Source: Methylocella sp. (GTDB lineage Bacteria; Pseudomonadota; Alphaproteobacteria; Rhizobiales; Beijerinckiaceae). Taken from it: a DNA stretch of 64,000 nt. The stretch lies in contig JBBCGG010000001.1 of the NCBI GenBank assembly GCA_037200525.1, positions 1,592,501 through 1,656,500 on the forward strand. The letters run 5' to 3'. Under the pieces are notes generated by a model. The model ran no database searches, had not been told where the DNA came from, and saw only the letters and a program-made list of their open reading frames with translations. The translations under genes were made by a program, and so were the position numbers. Positions 24,968 to 33,938 of the stretch are shown in pieces; within the stretch, counting starts at the first letter, position 1, and each line of letters opens with the position of its first letter.

Positions 24968-25489
24968 ATGGCACTCACCCGTGAGCGACTGCTAGAGGTT
25001 CTGGTCTACGATCCCGAGACCGGGATTTGCACGTGGCTGCCTAGGCCCGTCAGAGAAAAATTTGCACGCACTGACAAGGCGTGGAACGCGCAGCACGCTG
25101 GCAAGATCGCCGGATGCTTTAGCGAGTCTCTCGGCTACATACTGATTCGAATTGATGGCGAACTGCGTTACGCGCATCGTCTCGCGTGGTTCTATATGAC
25201 CGGCGAATGGCCGGATCCAGAATGCGATCACGACGATCTCGACGGCTCCAATAATCGTTGGAAGAATCTGCGTAGAGCGTCTTCCTCTCAAAATCGCATG
25301 AACAGGAGATCTCCCGGAAACGCCGTGGGGCTAAAGGGGGTCTCTTTCTTTAGGGGAAGGTTCAAGGCCCAAATTATGGTGGGCGGTATTAACCTGCACG
25401 TTGGGGTGTTTGATACGGCTGAAGAGGCGCATTTGGCGTACTGTGATCGGGCGAGAAGTGTGCACGGCAATTTCGCGCGTTTCGATTAG
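24968..25489 (+). CDS. HNH-AP2 homing endonuclease 2
   Basis: A 173-residue paralogue of the enzyme at 23365. It has LTRERLLEVLVYDPETGICTWL, the HNH core CDHDDLDGSNNRWKNLRRASSSQNRMN and AP2 part LKGVSFFRGRFKAQIMVGGINLHVGVFDTAEEAHLAY. The two brackets a 1-kb module (virion protein and GNAT), which suggests invasion from the same source at both edges. Confidence 0.9.
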   Translation: MALTRERLLEVLVYDPETGICTWLPRPVREKFARTDKAWNAQHAGKIAGCFSESLGYILIRIDGELRYAHRLAWFYMTGEWPDPECDHDDLDGSNNRWKNLRRASSSQNRMNRRSPGNAVGLKGVSFFRGRFKAQIMVGGINLHVGVFDTAEEAHLAYCDRARSVHGNFARFD

Positions 25490-25500
25490 AGGCAACGACC

Positions 25501-28500
25501 ATGGGAAGCAAACCTTCGAGCCAATCAAACACGTCGCAGAGCTTTTCGCCGCCGCCTAATGTTATGCAAAATTACGATCAGGTCGTGTCGCAGGCGCAGC
25601 AGGACGCCGCCACGCCCTATCAGCCGTTCACTGGGCAACTTGTCGCGCCGGTTAATCAGCAGCAAACGACCGGCATTAACGCGATCAACGCAGCGTCGGG
25701 CGTTCAAGACGCCGATAACGCGCAGGCCACAGGCCTCGCCGGCGCCAGCGCTGCAGCGATCAATCCGACGCAATATTCAGGCGCGGCGCTTGCGCAATTC
25801 GAATCGCCCTATCAGAGCGATGTCGTCAACACGACGCTCGGCGAAATCAATAACCAGAATCAGCAACAGGCTGCGTCGCTCGAGGGCAATTCCATCTCAG
25901 CCGGCGCGTTCGGAGGCGATCGGGCGGGCGTCGCACAGGCGGCGCTGGCCGGTCAGCAGGATATCGCGACGAATGCGACTGTCGCCAGCCTGAATAATCA
26001 GAATTTCCAAAACGCTCAGTCCGAATTTAATAATCAGCAAACGACGGATTTGGGCGCTCAGCAGAATACGGCGGCGCGTCAGCTCGCGGCGAGCCAGCAA
26101 CTCGGCACGCTCGGCCAAACGGAGCAGACGGAAGACCTCAACGAAGCCAACGCGCAAACGAACGCGGGCACGCTGCAACAGCAGACGACGCAGGCTCAGG
26201 ACACCGCAAATTACAACCAATATTTGCAGCAGCTCGCCTATCCCTTCCAGACGACGGGCTGGCTGGCCAATATCGTCGAGGGCATCGGTTCGCAATCCGG
26301 AGGCACGACGACCGGCCAGACGCAACAGCAGAGCGGAAATACCGGGTCGACCATCGCGGGCGGCCTGCTTGGCCTTGGATCGTTCCTGGCGAGCGGCGGC
26401 CGCGTCACCTATGCGAACGGCGGCGGTCTCGGCGGCGGCGTGCTTCAGCCCGCATTCGATCCAACGCAGGGCGTTCCGGCTGGGCTCGGCGGCGGCTCCT
26501 GGGTTCCAACACCGTCGCTGCCGATCGGCCATACCATGCCGCAGGGATCGTCGGGCGCCGCGCCGGGACAGACGCCCGCGCAGCAGGGGCAGAACATGGC
26601 GGGAATCGCCAAGGGCATCCAGGGCCTCGGCAACGCCTTTTCGAATACGAGCGCCGGCGATGCAGTCAGCGACGCGGTGCAGGACAGCCTTGACGATCTC
26701 AACCGCGGCGGCCGCGTGCCGCGCGGGACTGGTCTGGCGGCTGCGGCCTATCGCGACGGCGGAACCGTTCTCGGCGATGGCGGCGTGATGCGTCGGCCTC
26801 ATTATGACGATGGCGGCGGCGTCACCGGCCTTGTCTTCGATCCGGATGCGCTGAACACTCAGGTCCCAGACACCACGCCTTTGGCCGCGGCCGCGGCGAC
26901 GAATCCAGCCACGGCTCTTGGCTTCACGCCCGCCGCTAACGGCGTGTTGCCGCCTGCCGATGTCAGCCAGACGGCCTCCGCGCCTGGACTAGGCGCCGCC
27001 GCAGCGCCGCAACCAAGTCCAGCGCCTGCACTCGCCGCTATCGATCAGGCGACCGCACCGAGGGGAATCCGCAATAATAATCCTGGCAACCTCATCGATA
27101 ATGCCTGGACGCAGAGCCTCCCCGGTTACACTGGCTCGGACGGCCGATTTGCGACATTCAACACGCCGCAGGCCGGATCCGCAGCGCTTGACCAAAATCT
27201 CCAGAGCTATGCGAGCAAGGGCGTATCGACGCCTCTGGCGATCGCGAGCAAATGGGCCCCAGCCGGTGACGGCGACAATAATCCAACGGCCTATGCTGGG
27301 TTTGTCGCAAGCAAGCTGGGTGTCGGGATCAACGATCCGATCGACATGACCAATCCTGCGGTCCGCTCGACGGTGGCCAGCGCCATTACTCAATTCGAAA
27401 ATGGAACAGGCGCCAGCATTCCGGCGTCCGCAAGCTCCTATGCCGATAGCCCGGCTGGCGGCGGCCTTGGTGCGGCTGGCGTCGCCGGCGCTCCGGTCGG
27501 GGCGAGCGCTTCGCCTCCATCTGGCGCGGCTGACGAGATCGCCCCTTCGCCGATCGACAAGGCTATCGGGGCTACCGGCGCGCATCATAAGGGCCTCGCT
27601 GGTCTCGATCTATCGGACAGCACCCGGCTCGGATTGCTTGCGGCCGGCCTCGGGATCATGGGAGGCAAGTCGCTCAATCCGTGGCAGAACATCGGGCAGG
27701 GCGGCCTTGAAGGGCTGCAAACGATGGTCGAAAGTAGCAAGAACCAGGCGAGCACCGGCCTCGCTCGAGCGCAGACGAAGGGGGTTGAGACCGAGAACGC
27801 CATTAAGCAGGGCCAATTGGATCTCATGATGTCGACGCTCAAGAAATTTTCTGGGCTTGGAGCGCCTAGTGGCAGCCAAGCCCCTGCCGCGACTTCTGCA
27901 GCAGCGTCATCGCGCCCGTCGAGCCCTACGGCGCCTGCATCAGCAATCGCGCCCTCGGCTCCATCCGCAGGATCCGCGGCCCCGGCAAATCCCCAGGTTC
28001 AACTCGATCCGAACTTCGACCCGCGCGTGTTGCGTGAGAAAGCATTTGCGCTTGCGGCGTCCCTGTTGCTCGCGAACACAGCGAAACAATATAGCGACGC
28101 TGCCAATCAAATTGAGACGCAGGGCTACTCCTATGATGTGAATGGCAATCGCGTTCCCCTTCCTGGGTTCAATCAAGTCAAAGCTGGGGCGGCCGCGGCG
28201 GTGGCGCGAGCGGAGGGCGAGGTCAAGAACGAACTAGCGCCCGCTATGTCCCCGAGCGGCGTGGCCTATCTCGGGGGTCAGAATCCGGGCGGCGGTGCAG
28301 CGGCCTTACAAGGTCCAACCATCGGAGGAACGCCTCCAGCGATGGAGATCGATCCGAAGACGGCCGCTGTGACGACTTCCATTCCCGCTGCGCCGAAGGG
28401 CGGCGGCTATCCCGTCCCGGACGTCCCGGCTGGAGCCAAAGTGACCGGAATTGGGGAAGGGGCGAAGGAACTCGCCAAGGCGGACGGCCAATTCAGCGAC

Positions 28501-29202
28501 ATGGTTGGCAAGGCGCCGGTTTTGGATCAGGGAATTGCGCGATTTCAAAGTTTGGCGCAGGCCTTCAAACTTTTCCAATCCGGATCGACCACTGAGAAAT
28601 TGCAGGCCGGCGCTGCGATTGCCCAATCATACGGCTATCCCGATCTCGCTAAGCGCATCCTTGGGGGTGATCCGGCAGCGGTTCAATGGGTCGGAAAAGA
28701 AGGCATTCAACTGACGTTGGATACGCTGAAAGCCGCGAACCCCCGTTTCGCTCAATCCGAATTTCAGGCGCTGGCAAATAAAGGCACGCCGAATGCCGAA
28801 CTGCTGCCGCAGGCCAACCATGAATTGATCGCCGAAGGCCTCGGCCTCATGGAGCGCAATCGGGCGTTCGTTCAGGACTGGCAAAAGGCGCAGACCCAAG
28901 GTTGGCAGAGCCCGTCAGCTTTCTATGGACAGTGGAGCAATGCGAATCCGCTGGGCGGCTTTATACGGGCCGCGCAGCGACAAATCGGCAATTTCAAAGG
29001 GATGGACCTGCCGCCATCAAGCGAATGGACGCAAGGCGTGACCTATGTCGCTCCTTCTACGATGAATCCTCAACAGGCCGATGCGTTTGCCAAACGCGGA
29101 ATAAAGCCAGGGCAGATGTTCAAATTCAATGGGCGTGACAGTTCGTCTCCGATCCAACCTATCGCGCCGGGCGCATCCTTTTCCGCCCAATTGGGACAAT
29201 AA
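25501..29202 (+). CDS. Giant phage virion protein with muralytic domain
   Basis: A 1233-residue protein. Residues 1-270 are Gln/Asn/Ala-rich and repetitive (QQQ and NNQ runs); 295-320 and 400-440 hold Gly-rich patches (SGGRVTYANGGGLGGG); around 521-640 is the RNNNPGN box (524-530) and LPGYTGSDGRFATF...ALDQNLQSYASKGVSTPLAIASKWAPAGDGDNNPTAYAGFVASKLGV, the RNNNPGNL-type domain seen in virion peptidoglycan hydrolases. A Pro/Ala/Ser linker and helical C-terminus follow. By analogy with T7 gp16 or P22-type ejection proteins it may open the wall during DNA entry. Confidence 0.78.
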   Translation: MGSKPSSQSNTSQSFSPPPNVMQNYDQVVSQAQQDAATPYQPFTGQLVAPVNQQQTTGINAINAASGVQDADNAQATGLAGASAAAINPTQYSGAALAQFESPYQSDVVNTTLGEINNQNQQQAASLEGNSISAGAFGGDRAGVAQAALAGQQDIATNATVASLNNQNFQNAQSEFNNQQTTDLGAQQNTAARQLAASQQLGTLGQTEQTEDLNEANAQTNAGTLQQQTTQAQDTANYNQYLQQLAYPFQTTGWLANIVEGIGSQSGGTTTGQTQQQSGNTGSTIAGGLLGLGSFLASGGRVTYANGGGLGGGVLQPAFDPTQGVPAGLGGGSWVPTPSLPIGHTMPQGSSGAAPGQTPAQQGQNMAGIAKGIQGLGNAFSNTSAGDAVSDAVQDSLDDLNRGGRVPRGTGLAAAAYRDGGTVLGDGGVMRRPHYDDGGGVTGLVFDPDALNTQVPDTTPLAAAAATNPATALGFTPAANGVLPPADVSQTASAPGLGAAAAPQPSPAPALAAIDQATAPRGIRNNNPGNLIDNAWTQSLPGYTGSDGRFATFNTPQAGSAALDQNLQSYASKGVSTPLAIASKWAPAGDGDNNPTAYAGFVASKLGVGINDPIDMTNPAVRSTVASAITQFENGTGASIPASASSYADSPAGGGLGAAGVAGAPVGASASPPSGAADEIAPSPIDKAIGATGAHHKGLAGLDLSDSTRLGLLAAGLGIMGGKSLNPWQNIGQGGLEGLQTMVESSKNQASTGLARAQTKGVETENAIKQGQLDLMMSTLKKFSGLGAPSGSQAPAATSAAASSRPSSPTAPASAIAPSAPSAGSAAPANPQVQLDPNFDPRVLREKAFALAASLLLANTAKQYSDAANQIETQGYSYDVNGNRVPLPGFNQVKAGAAAAVARAEGEVKNELAPAMSPSGVAYLGGQNPGGGAAALQGPTIGGTPPAMEIDPKTAAVTTSIPAAPKGGGYPVPDVPAGAKVTGIGEGAKELAKADGQFSDMVGKAPVLDQGIARFQSLAQAFKLFQSGSTTEKLQAGAAIAQSYGYPDLAKRILGGDPAAVQWVGKEGIQLTLDTLKAANPRFAQSEFQALANKGTPNAELLPQANHELIAEGLGLMERNRAFVQDWQKAQTQGWQSPSAFYGQWSNANPLGGFIRAAQRQIGNFKGMDLPPSSEWTQGVTYVAPSTMNPQQADAFAKRGIKPGQMFKFNGRDSSSPIQPIAPGASFSAQLGQ

Positions 29203-29207
29203 ATTAA

Positions 29208-32200
29208 GTGGACGATCTTTCTGACATCGATGCAGCGTTTGGTAGTGGCGCGCCAGCCGCCGGGCCTACCTACACCCCGCCACGCGCTTTTCCGGGGGAA
29301 GCCCCGCCGCTGACTGTGCGCGCGCACGACCCATCCGCTGCTCCTGACGACTTGTCGGACATTGACGCGACGTTCGCTCAGGGCGCGCCTTGGGAAGGGC
29401 CTCCGGGGCCGTCAGCGTTGGATACAGCAAAGGATGTTGTGGCGAGCGGCGCAAGCGGCCTCGTCCGCGGCGTCGCGGCTGCGCCTTTTGCACCGGCCGC
29501 AATCGGCAAAATGGGCGCGGACGCCATTGTCAGCGGCGGCGATTGGCTGGCGCGCAAAGCTTTGGGGCTCGGCCCGGCTTCACCAGAAACGCTAGATGCC
29601 CAGGCGAAGGCTGAGGCTCATCGTCCGTTCGGCGTCCCGTCGCTAGACGACGCATCGAATGCGATTCAAAGCGGCCTTGATCCAATTCTTCATACCCCGC
29701 AAACGGGCGCAGGTCGGTTTTCCCAAACGGTGGGTGAGTTTGCTCCCGTCGCGTTGGCGGGGCCGGGGAATGCCGCCAAAAAGCTTGCGATCGGCGCAGT
29801 TGCTCCCGCCGCCGGGTCGGAAGCGGCTGGAAATATGACAGAAGGGACATCGCTAGAGCCTTATGCCAGGTTCGCAGGCGCGCTCGCGGGTGGCGTCGGG
29901 GCGGCCGGAGCGGCGGGAGCTGCTGAAGCAGCATCGAATGTCGCTGCGCCTGTCGTCGCCAAAGGCCTCAAGGCCATTGGTAAACCAGCCATGCAGGAAA
30001 GGCTTGCTGGACAGCGGCTTATGCAAGGCGCTCAGGACCCATCTGCTTTCAGAGAAGCCCTGTCCCAGTCCGATCCTGACGAATTGGTTCCCGGATCAAA
30101 ACCCACGACGTTCCAATTAACCGGCGATCAAGGTCTCGGCCAGATGGAGCGGGGCGATCGCACCACGAACCCTGCGGGCTATCTGCAACGGTCGGCAGAG
30201 CAAAATTCGGCGCGGCTTGGCACGCTCAATGAAATGCAGCCGACGGGCAATCCGGAGGCTGTTTCGGCCCATTTAACCGATCAGTTGGGACAACTCGACG
30301 CGAGGGCGCAGAGCCAGATCGATGTGGCCAAAACGGCGGCCCAAACGGCGGCTTCTGGGATCGGGACGGGCGCAGGCCCGGAACTGACTGGCGCAGATCT
30401 CCGCAGCCATATCGCCGCGGCCAACGATGCGGCCAAGGCAAACGAGCGCCAACTTTGGAATGCGGTCGACCCGGACGGCACATTGGCCAACCCGACAAAT
30501 GCAATCACTCAGGCGAATCAGAAGATTTACGGAGATCTATCGCCAACGGCGCAGGCGTTCATTTCGCCGGACGAGAAAACGTTCAACGGTCTGATCACGG
30601 CCTACCGGCCGGTCGAGCCATTTCAGACGGTAGCCGATTTACGCAGCAATTTGGCGGCGGCGATGCGGCAGGAACGGGCGACAAGCGGCTCGACGCCCGC
30701 TTATGCGCGCATGGCGCAATTGATGTCGAGCGTGCAAGATACTATAAATAACGCCATCGAACACCGCGCGGCGGTCCAGGCGCATGCTGTGTCTCAGGGC
30801 GCGTTGGATCCCGATGCGACGGCGGTCGCTCGTCTAAAACAGTGGCAAGCCAACTTTTATGCCGGACAGCAAGTCGACGCTAGGACAGGCACTGCAACAG
30901 GTTTTGGCGGAGATGCCGGAGCAGGATCGGTTGCCTTTTCTAGCGTACATGGAGCAGGGGGCCAAGGGAGAGGCGGACTTAGAAATCCTCCGAGCGATTC
31001 GGGAATATCGCCGACTGCACTCCAGCCCAACTTCGACGCCGACGCCGCAGCAAGACTGAAGGCCGCGTCCCAAGCGACCAAGCAAAACAAACAGACTTTT
31101 GCCAAAGGACCGGTCGGAGATGTCCTGCGCTCGGCAGGAACAGCCGGAGACTATCGGCTTCCGAACAGCGCGGTCCCGGCCAAACTCTTCCCGGCAGGCC
31201 CAAAAGGCTACGAGGCGGTTAAATCCTACCATTCCGCCGCTGGATCGACGCAAGACGCAGTTCAGTCCATGCAGAACGCGGCGATGGAAAGCCTCAGGAC
31301 GCGCGCCATTAACGGCGAAGGGATTCTCCAGCCGAGCGCCCTCGCCATGTGGAAGAGCCAGCACGCCGATGCCCTCAGGGCCATGGACGAGGCCTCCCCA
31401 GATTTCAGCAAACGGTTTGATAATGCCGCGACGGCGACCGACGATTTAATGAAGTCGGTCACAGCTAAAAACGACGCGCTAAAGGCTTTCCAATCTGGCG
31501 CCATTGGCAAATTGATGGGGGCCGAGAGCGCGGATGAGGTTGTAAACCGCCTCGGCAAGATCATGAGCGCCGACGATCGGGTGTCGCAGGTACAGCGATT
31601 GGTGCAGGCGACTCAGGGTAATCCGGACGCCGCAGCAGGCCTTCGAAAGGCCGCGTCCGATTGGATGGCAAAGCAATTCATGACGCAAACAGAGGCGGGG
31701 ACCTCGGGCGAGAAAGCCATCAGCGCGGACAAATTCAAGAAGCTCGTCGGCCAAAGTGCGTCCGTGCTCTCGCAGTTGTTCACGCCGAAGGAGATGGAAG
31801 GCTTCCGCGCGGTCGCTTCCGATCTCGATCGCGCCAACCGGTCAGTGGTGGGGAGTAAAGTCGCTGGATCGCCCGGTACGGCCCAAGACACCGAACAAGC
31901 CAACAAAGCAAAGCACGCCCCGGCGTCCCTTATGACCGCCATCTTGTTTGCTGGCTCGGCCGGTCTTGAACAGGGGGGCCTTCATGGCGCTGCTTCGGGC
32001 GCCGCATTGGCCGGGGGTGGATACATGCTGAACGCCCTGCGACTGGCGGGCATCCATGACGTGCAGTCCCTTGTGTCTGATGCGTTGCTGAACCCCGATC
32101 GCGCGCGGCAGTACATCAAGAGCGTGCCCGACAAAAGAGCAGCCAAGACGACTGCGGCGACGCTCACTCGGTCATTTCTTGCCTATCCGATGATCGCAAG

Positions 32201-32210
32201 GAACCAATAA
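29208..32210 (+). CDS. Large phage internal/ejection-type virion protein
   Basis: A 1000-residue Ala/Gly-rich protein. The N-terminus has two copies of a DDLSDIDA(A/T)F..GAP unit (residues 2-15 and 47-60), then hydrophobic Gly/Ala helices around 185-240 (FAGALAGGVGAAGAAGAAEAAS). The rest is helical with coiled segments, ending in a Gly/Ala hydrophobic stretch at about 935-960. Composition and place beside the 1233-residue protein suit a DNA-ejection protein. No enzymatic motif is visible. A terminator follows. Confidence 0.65.
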   Translation: MDDLSDIDAAFGSGAPAAGPTYTPPRAFPGEAPPLTVRAHDPSAAPDDLSDIDATFAQGAPWEGPPGPSALDTAKDVVASGASGLVRGVAAAPFAPAAIGKMGADAIVSGGDWLARKALGLGPASPETLDAQAKAEAHRPFGVPSLDDASNAIQSGLDPILHTPQTGAGRFSQTVGEFAPVALAGPGNAAKKLAIGAVAPAAGSEAAGNMTEGTSLEPYARFAGALAGGVGAAGAAGAAEAASNVAAPVVAKGLKAIGKPAMQERLAGQRLMQGAQDPSAFREALSQSDPDELVPGSKPTTFQLTGDQGLGQMERGDRTTNPAGYLQRSAEQNSARLGTLNEMQPTGNPEAVSAHLTDQLGQLDARAQSQIDVAKTAAQTAASGIGTGAGPELTGADLRSHIAAANDAAKANERQLWNAVDPDGTLANPTNAITQANQKIYGDLSPTAQAFISPDEKTFNGLITAYRPVEPFQTVADLRSNLAAAMRQERATSGSTPAYARMAQLMSSVQDTINNAIEHRAAVQAHAVSQGALDPDATAVARLKQWQANFYAGQQVDARTGTATGFGGDAGAGSVAFSSVHGAGGQGRGGLRNPPSDSGISPTALQPNFDADAAARLKAASQATKQNKQTFAKGPVGDVLRSAGTAGDYRLPNSAVPAKLFPAGPKGYEAVKSYHSAAGSTQDAVQSMQNAAMESLRTRAINGEGILQPSALAMWKSQHADALRAMDEASPDFSKRFDNAATATDDLMKSVTAKNDALKAFQSGAIGKLMGAESADEVVNRLGKIMSADDRVSQVQRLVQATQGNPDAAAGLRKAASDWMAKQFMTQTEAGTSGEKAISADKFKKLVGQSASVLSQLFTPKEMEGFRAVASDLDRANRSVVGSKVAGSPGTAQDTEQANKAKHAPASLMTAILFAGSAGLEQGGLHGAASGAALAGGGYMLNALRLAGIHDVQSLVSDALLNPDRARQYIKSVPDKRAAKTTAATLTRSFLAYPMIARNQ

Positions 32211-32223
32211 CCGAAAAAGAAAA

Positions 32224-32241
32224 CCCCGCCGGGAAGCGGGG
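32224..32241 (+). terminator. Terminator after the ejection-type protein
   Basis: A 6-bp stem (ccccgc / gcgggg) with a 6-nt loop lies 14 bases past the stop codon. There is no clear U tract. Confidence 0.6.
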
Positions 32242-32326
32242 TCGGACTTCTACGCTGTAGCAAATGTCTCTACAGCGGCCCCTGGTGGGGTCTTAGACGC
32301 GGATCGCTCGCGCGAGAGCCGCTAAC

Positions 32327-32548
32327 TTAGGCGTATTGAGACTGACGCGCTGGCCGCGGGACCGGTCGATCCATCGCGCGGGCGCGATCTTGCCACACCC
32401 GAATGGCGTCAAGGACGTTTTGGACTGCTTCCGCCTGAGTCTCGCCATCGGACATGCAGCCGGGTAAATCAGGCACAGTCGCGATAAAGCCGCCGCCGTC
32501 CTCTTCGGAAAGCGGCTGGACAACGATCCTATAATCAAGATTGTCCAT
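32327..32548 (-). CDS. hicB: HicB-type antitoxin
   Basis: A 73-residue protein with the HicB fold: MDNLDYRIVVQPLSEEDGGGFIATVPDLPGCMSDGETQAEAVQNVLDAIRVWQDRA. The DGGG(F/Y)xAxVPDLPGCxSDGET core is diagnostic. The ATG at 32548 has AGGAGC upstream. It binds and neutralises the HicA RNase encoded just upstream and usually represses the pair. The C-terminus is short, without an added HTH or RHH domain. Confidence 0.9.
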   Translation of the reverse strand: MDNLDYRIVVQPLSEEDGGGFIATVPDLPGCMSDGETQAEAVQNVLDAIRVWQDRARAMDRPVPRPARQSQYA

Positions 32549-32798
32549 CGGAATTGCTCCTGACCACGTCATCAACAAAGTCCACAAACGCTTTAATATA
32601 CACTGTCTTAATTTTGCGACGCTTAGGGATCGTAAGGATGGCTGCTTGAGACTTATGGGAAACGTCATAGTGCGAACCCCGCGTCGGAGCTTCACACTGA
32701 ATCCCAAAGTGGTCACAAACCACTTGAATATCTTGTATATCCCAATTGTCTCGAGGGTTGTTTTTCATATTCTCAAAGCGTTTAACCGCTTGAGACAA
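32535..32798 (-). CDS. hicA: HicA-type mRNA interferase toxin
   Basis: An 87-residue dsRBD-like toxin. NNPRDNWDIQDIQVVCDHFGI, GSHYDVSH with the catalytic His, and LTIPKRRKIKTVYIKAFVDFVDDV match the HicA family. TTG 32798 was chosen because GGAGG lies 9 bases upstream; an ATG frame from 32837 or 32834 is also open. It overlaps hicB by 14 bases, in the canonical toxin-antitoxin order. Confidence 0.85.
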   Translation of the reverse strand: MSQAVKRFENMKNNPRDNWDIQDIQVVCDHFGIQCEAPTRGSHYDVSHKSQAAILTIPKRRKIKTVYIKAFVDFVDDVVRSNSDGQS

Positions 32799-33094
32799 AG
32801 GCAATCTCCTCCAGACGATACCTTTAAGATACATCATTTATAGTGGTGAGGGCAACAATGTTATTGCCTTCCGCCTCATTGCGCCGTCCAGGCTCATATA
32901 ATGGCCTTTGTCGCAAGAGCCAAATTGCCCACAATCTCGCGGTTACCGCGAGTTTAACCAGAAACGCGCTCTCGCCCGTATCGTTGCCCATTAGGGCAAT
33001 AATTGGATAGGGAACAGCCTTCGAGCAATAGCCGCGCTCACGGCAATCGCACACGCGCACCGGCGCGGGCCGGTCATTTCACGCGGTCCTTGAG

Positions 33095-33150
33095 ATCGAT
33101 TTTACCCAATCCGATCAGTTCAATCGATTTTACCCAATCCGATCAGTTCA
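33095..33150. repeat. 28-bp perfect tandem repeat
   Basis: Two adjacent identical 28-mers (33095-33122 and 33123-33150), each beginning atcgattttacccaatccga. They lie between HicA and the RHH regulator with no gene across them. They may be iterons, operators or a simple replication slip. Confidence 0.9.
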
Positions 33151-33188
33151 CAAGATCGCGCATCTAGTCGGGTGCGCATTAAGATAGA

Positions 33189-33350
33189 TCATTTCAGGTA
33201 CCCTTTAGACCGAAGATAGTCGGTCAGAAGCTTCTCGATCAACTGAGTGAGAGACCGATGGTCGTCAGACGCGGCTTTTTCGGCTGCACTTTTGAGATCT
33301 GGCTCGACCCTGATCGCAAGAGTTGACGTTTTTTTTCGCTTCTCGATCAT
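33189..33350 (-). CDS. Ribbon-helix-helix regulator
   Basis: A 53-residue protein, MIEKRKKTSTLAIRVEPDLKSAAEKAASDDHRSLTQLIEKLLTDYLRSKG, with the RHH pattern: TLAIRVEPDL strand, two helices and TQLIEKLLTDYL. ATG 33350 starts the canonical domain; 17 further codons are open upstream. The upstream DNA holds paired imperfect palindromes (33357-33399), so autoregulation is likely. It could be a lone antitoxin or a phage regulator. Confidence 0.72.
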   Translation of the reverse strand: MIEKRKKTSTLAIRVEPDLKSAAEKAASDDHRSLTQLIEKLLTDYLRSKGYLK

Positions 33351-33356
33351 TATTTT

Positions 33357-33399
33357 GTATCGCCAGTGGATTGACATTATGTATATCCAATGGTTATAC
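33357..33399. promoter_or_regulatory. Probable operator of the RHH gene
   Basis: gtatatccaatggttatac (33381-33399) is a near palindrome, and a related copy, gtatcgccagtggattgac, starts at 33357. Tandem sites of this kind suit a cooperative RHH repressor. Confidence 0.55.
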
Positions 33400-33474
33400 A
33401 AATCATGTCGGGAGCGGTCAAGTGTTTCAGCACTAGCCGCCCCCTAACCCCAGAACGCCAGATGAGGGCGAACC

Positions 33475-33936
33475 ATGGCTAAGACAAATAATATCATACC
33501 GTCCGATAGATGCGGAGATCTATCCGGCATCCATACGGATAGACCGTCCCGTCGTATGATTATGAGCTACGCCCCAGCGGCCGTGCTTCTGCCGGGCGCG
33601 GCTCTAGCTGCGGTTGCGGCGCCGTCGCCAGATCCGATCTTCGCGCTGATCGAAGCGCATAGGGTAGCGAACGTTGACTTAAAGGCAGCGGAAGGCTCCC
33701 CCGATGATGCAGCCTACGAAGTTATCTACGCCCGCGAAGGCGAAGCGCAGAAACGACTCTTCGCAACGAACGCAACCACGATTGCCGGCGTCGAGGCTTT
33801 TGCTGCGCACATCGTGAAATATCCGCGCATCGTAGATTTCGAGCATCCGGATTTCAGCCTGACGAAGGCTCTGACTACCATCGCCGCGGCCTTGCACGAA
33901 ATTCGCGTGACCCCGCACGCCGTCCGGGTAGCCTGA
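33475..33936 (+). CDS. Phage protein with Arg-containing leader
   Basis: A 153-residue protein. Residues 25-50 look like a Tat or Sec leader (SRRMIMSYAPAAVLLPGAALAAVAAP), followed by a helical domain starting DPIFALIEAHRVANVDLKAAEG. This combination is recurrent in short alphaproteobacterial phage proteins with unknown role. It directly precedes the antirepressor, 2 bases apart. Confidence 0.6.
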   Translation: MAKTNNIIPSDRCGDLSGIHTDRPSRRMIMSYAPAAVLLPGAALAAVAAPSPDPIFALIEAHRVANVDLKAAEGSPDDAAYEVIYAREGEAQKRLFATNATTIAGVEAFAAHIVKYPRIVDFEHPDFSLTKALTTIAAALHEIRVTPHAVRVA

Positions 33937-33938
33937 TC

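Noticed and set aside
32824-33060. Minus-strand frame overlapping the hicA upstream region
   Set aside because: Overlaps the hicA promoter area, with no recognisable domain or ribosome site.
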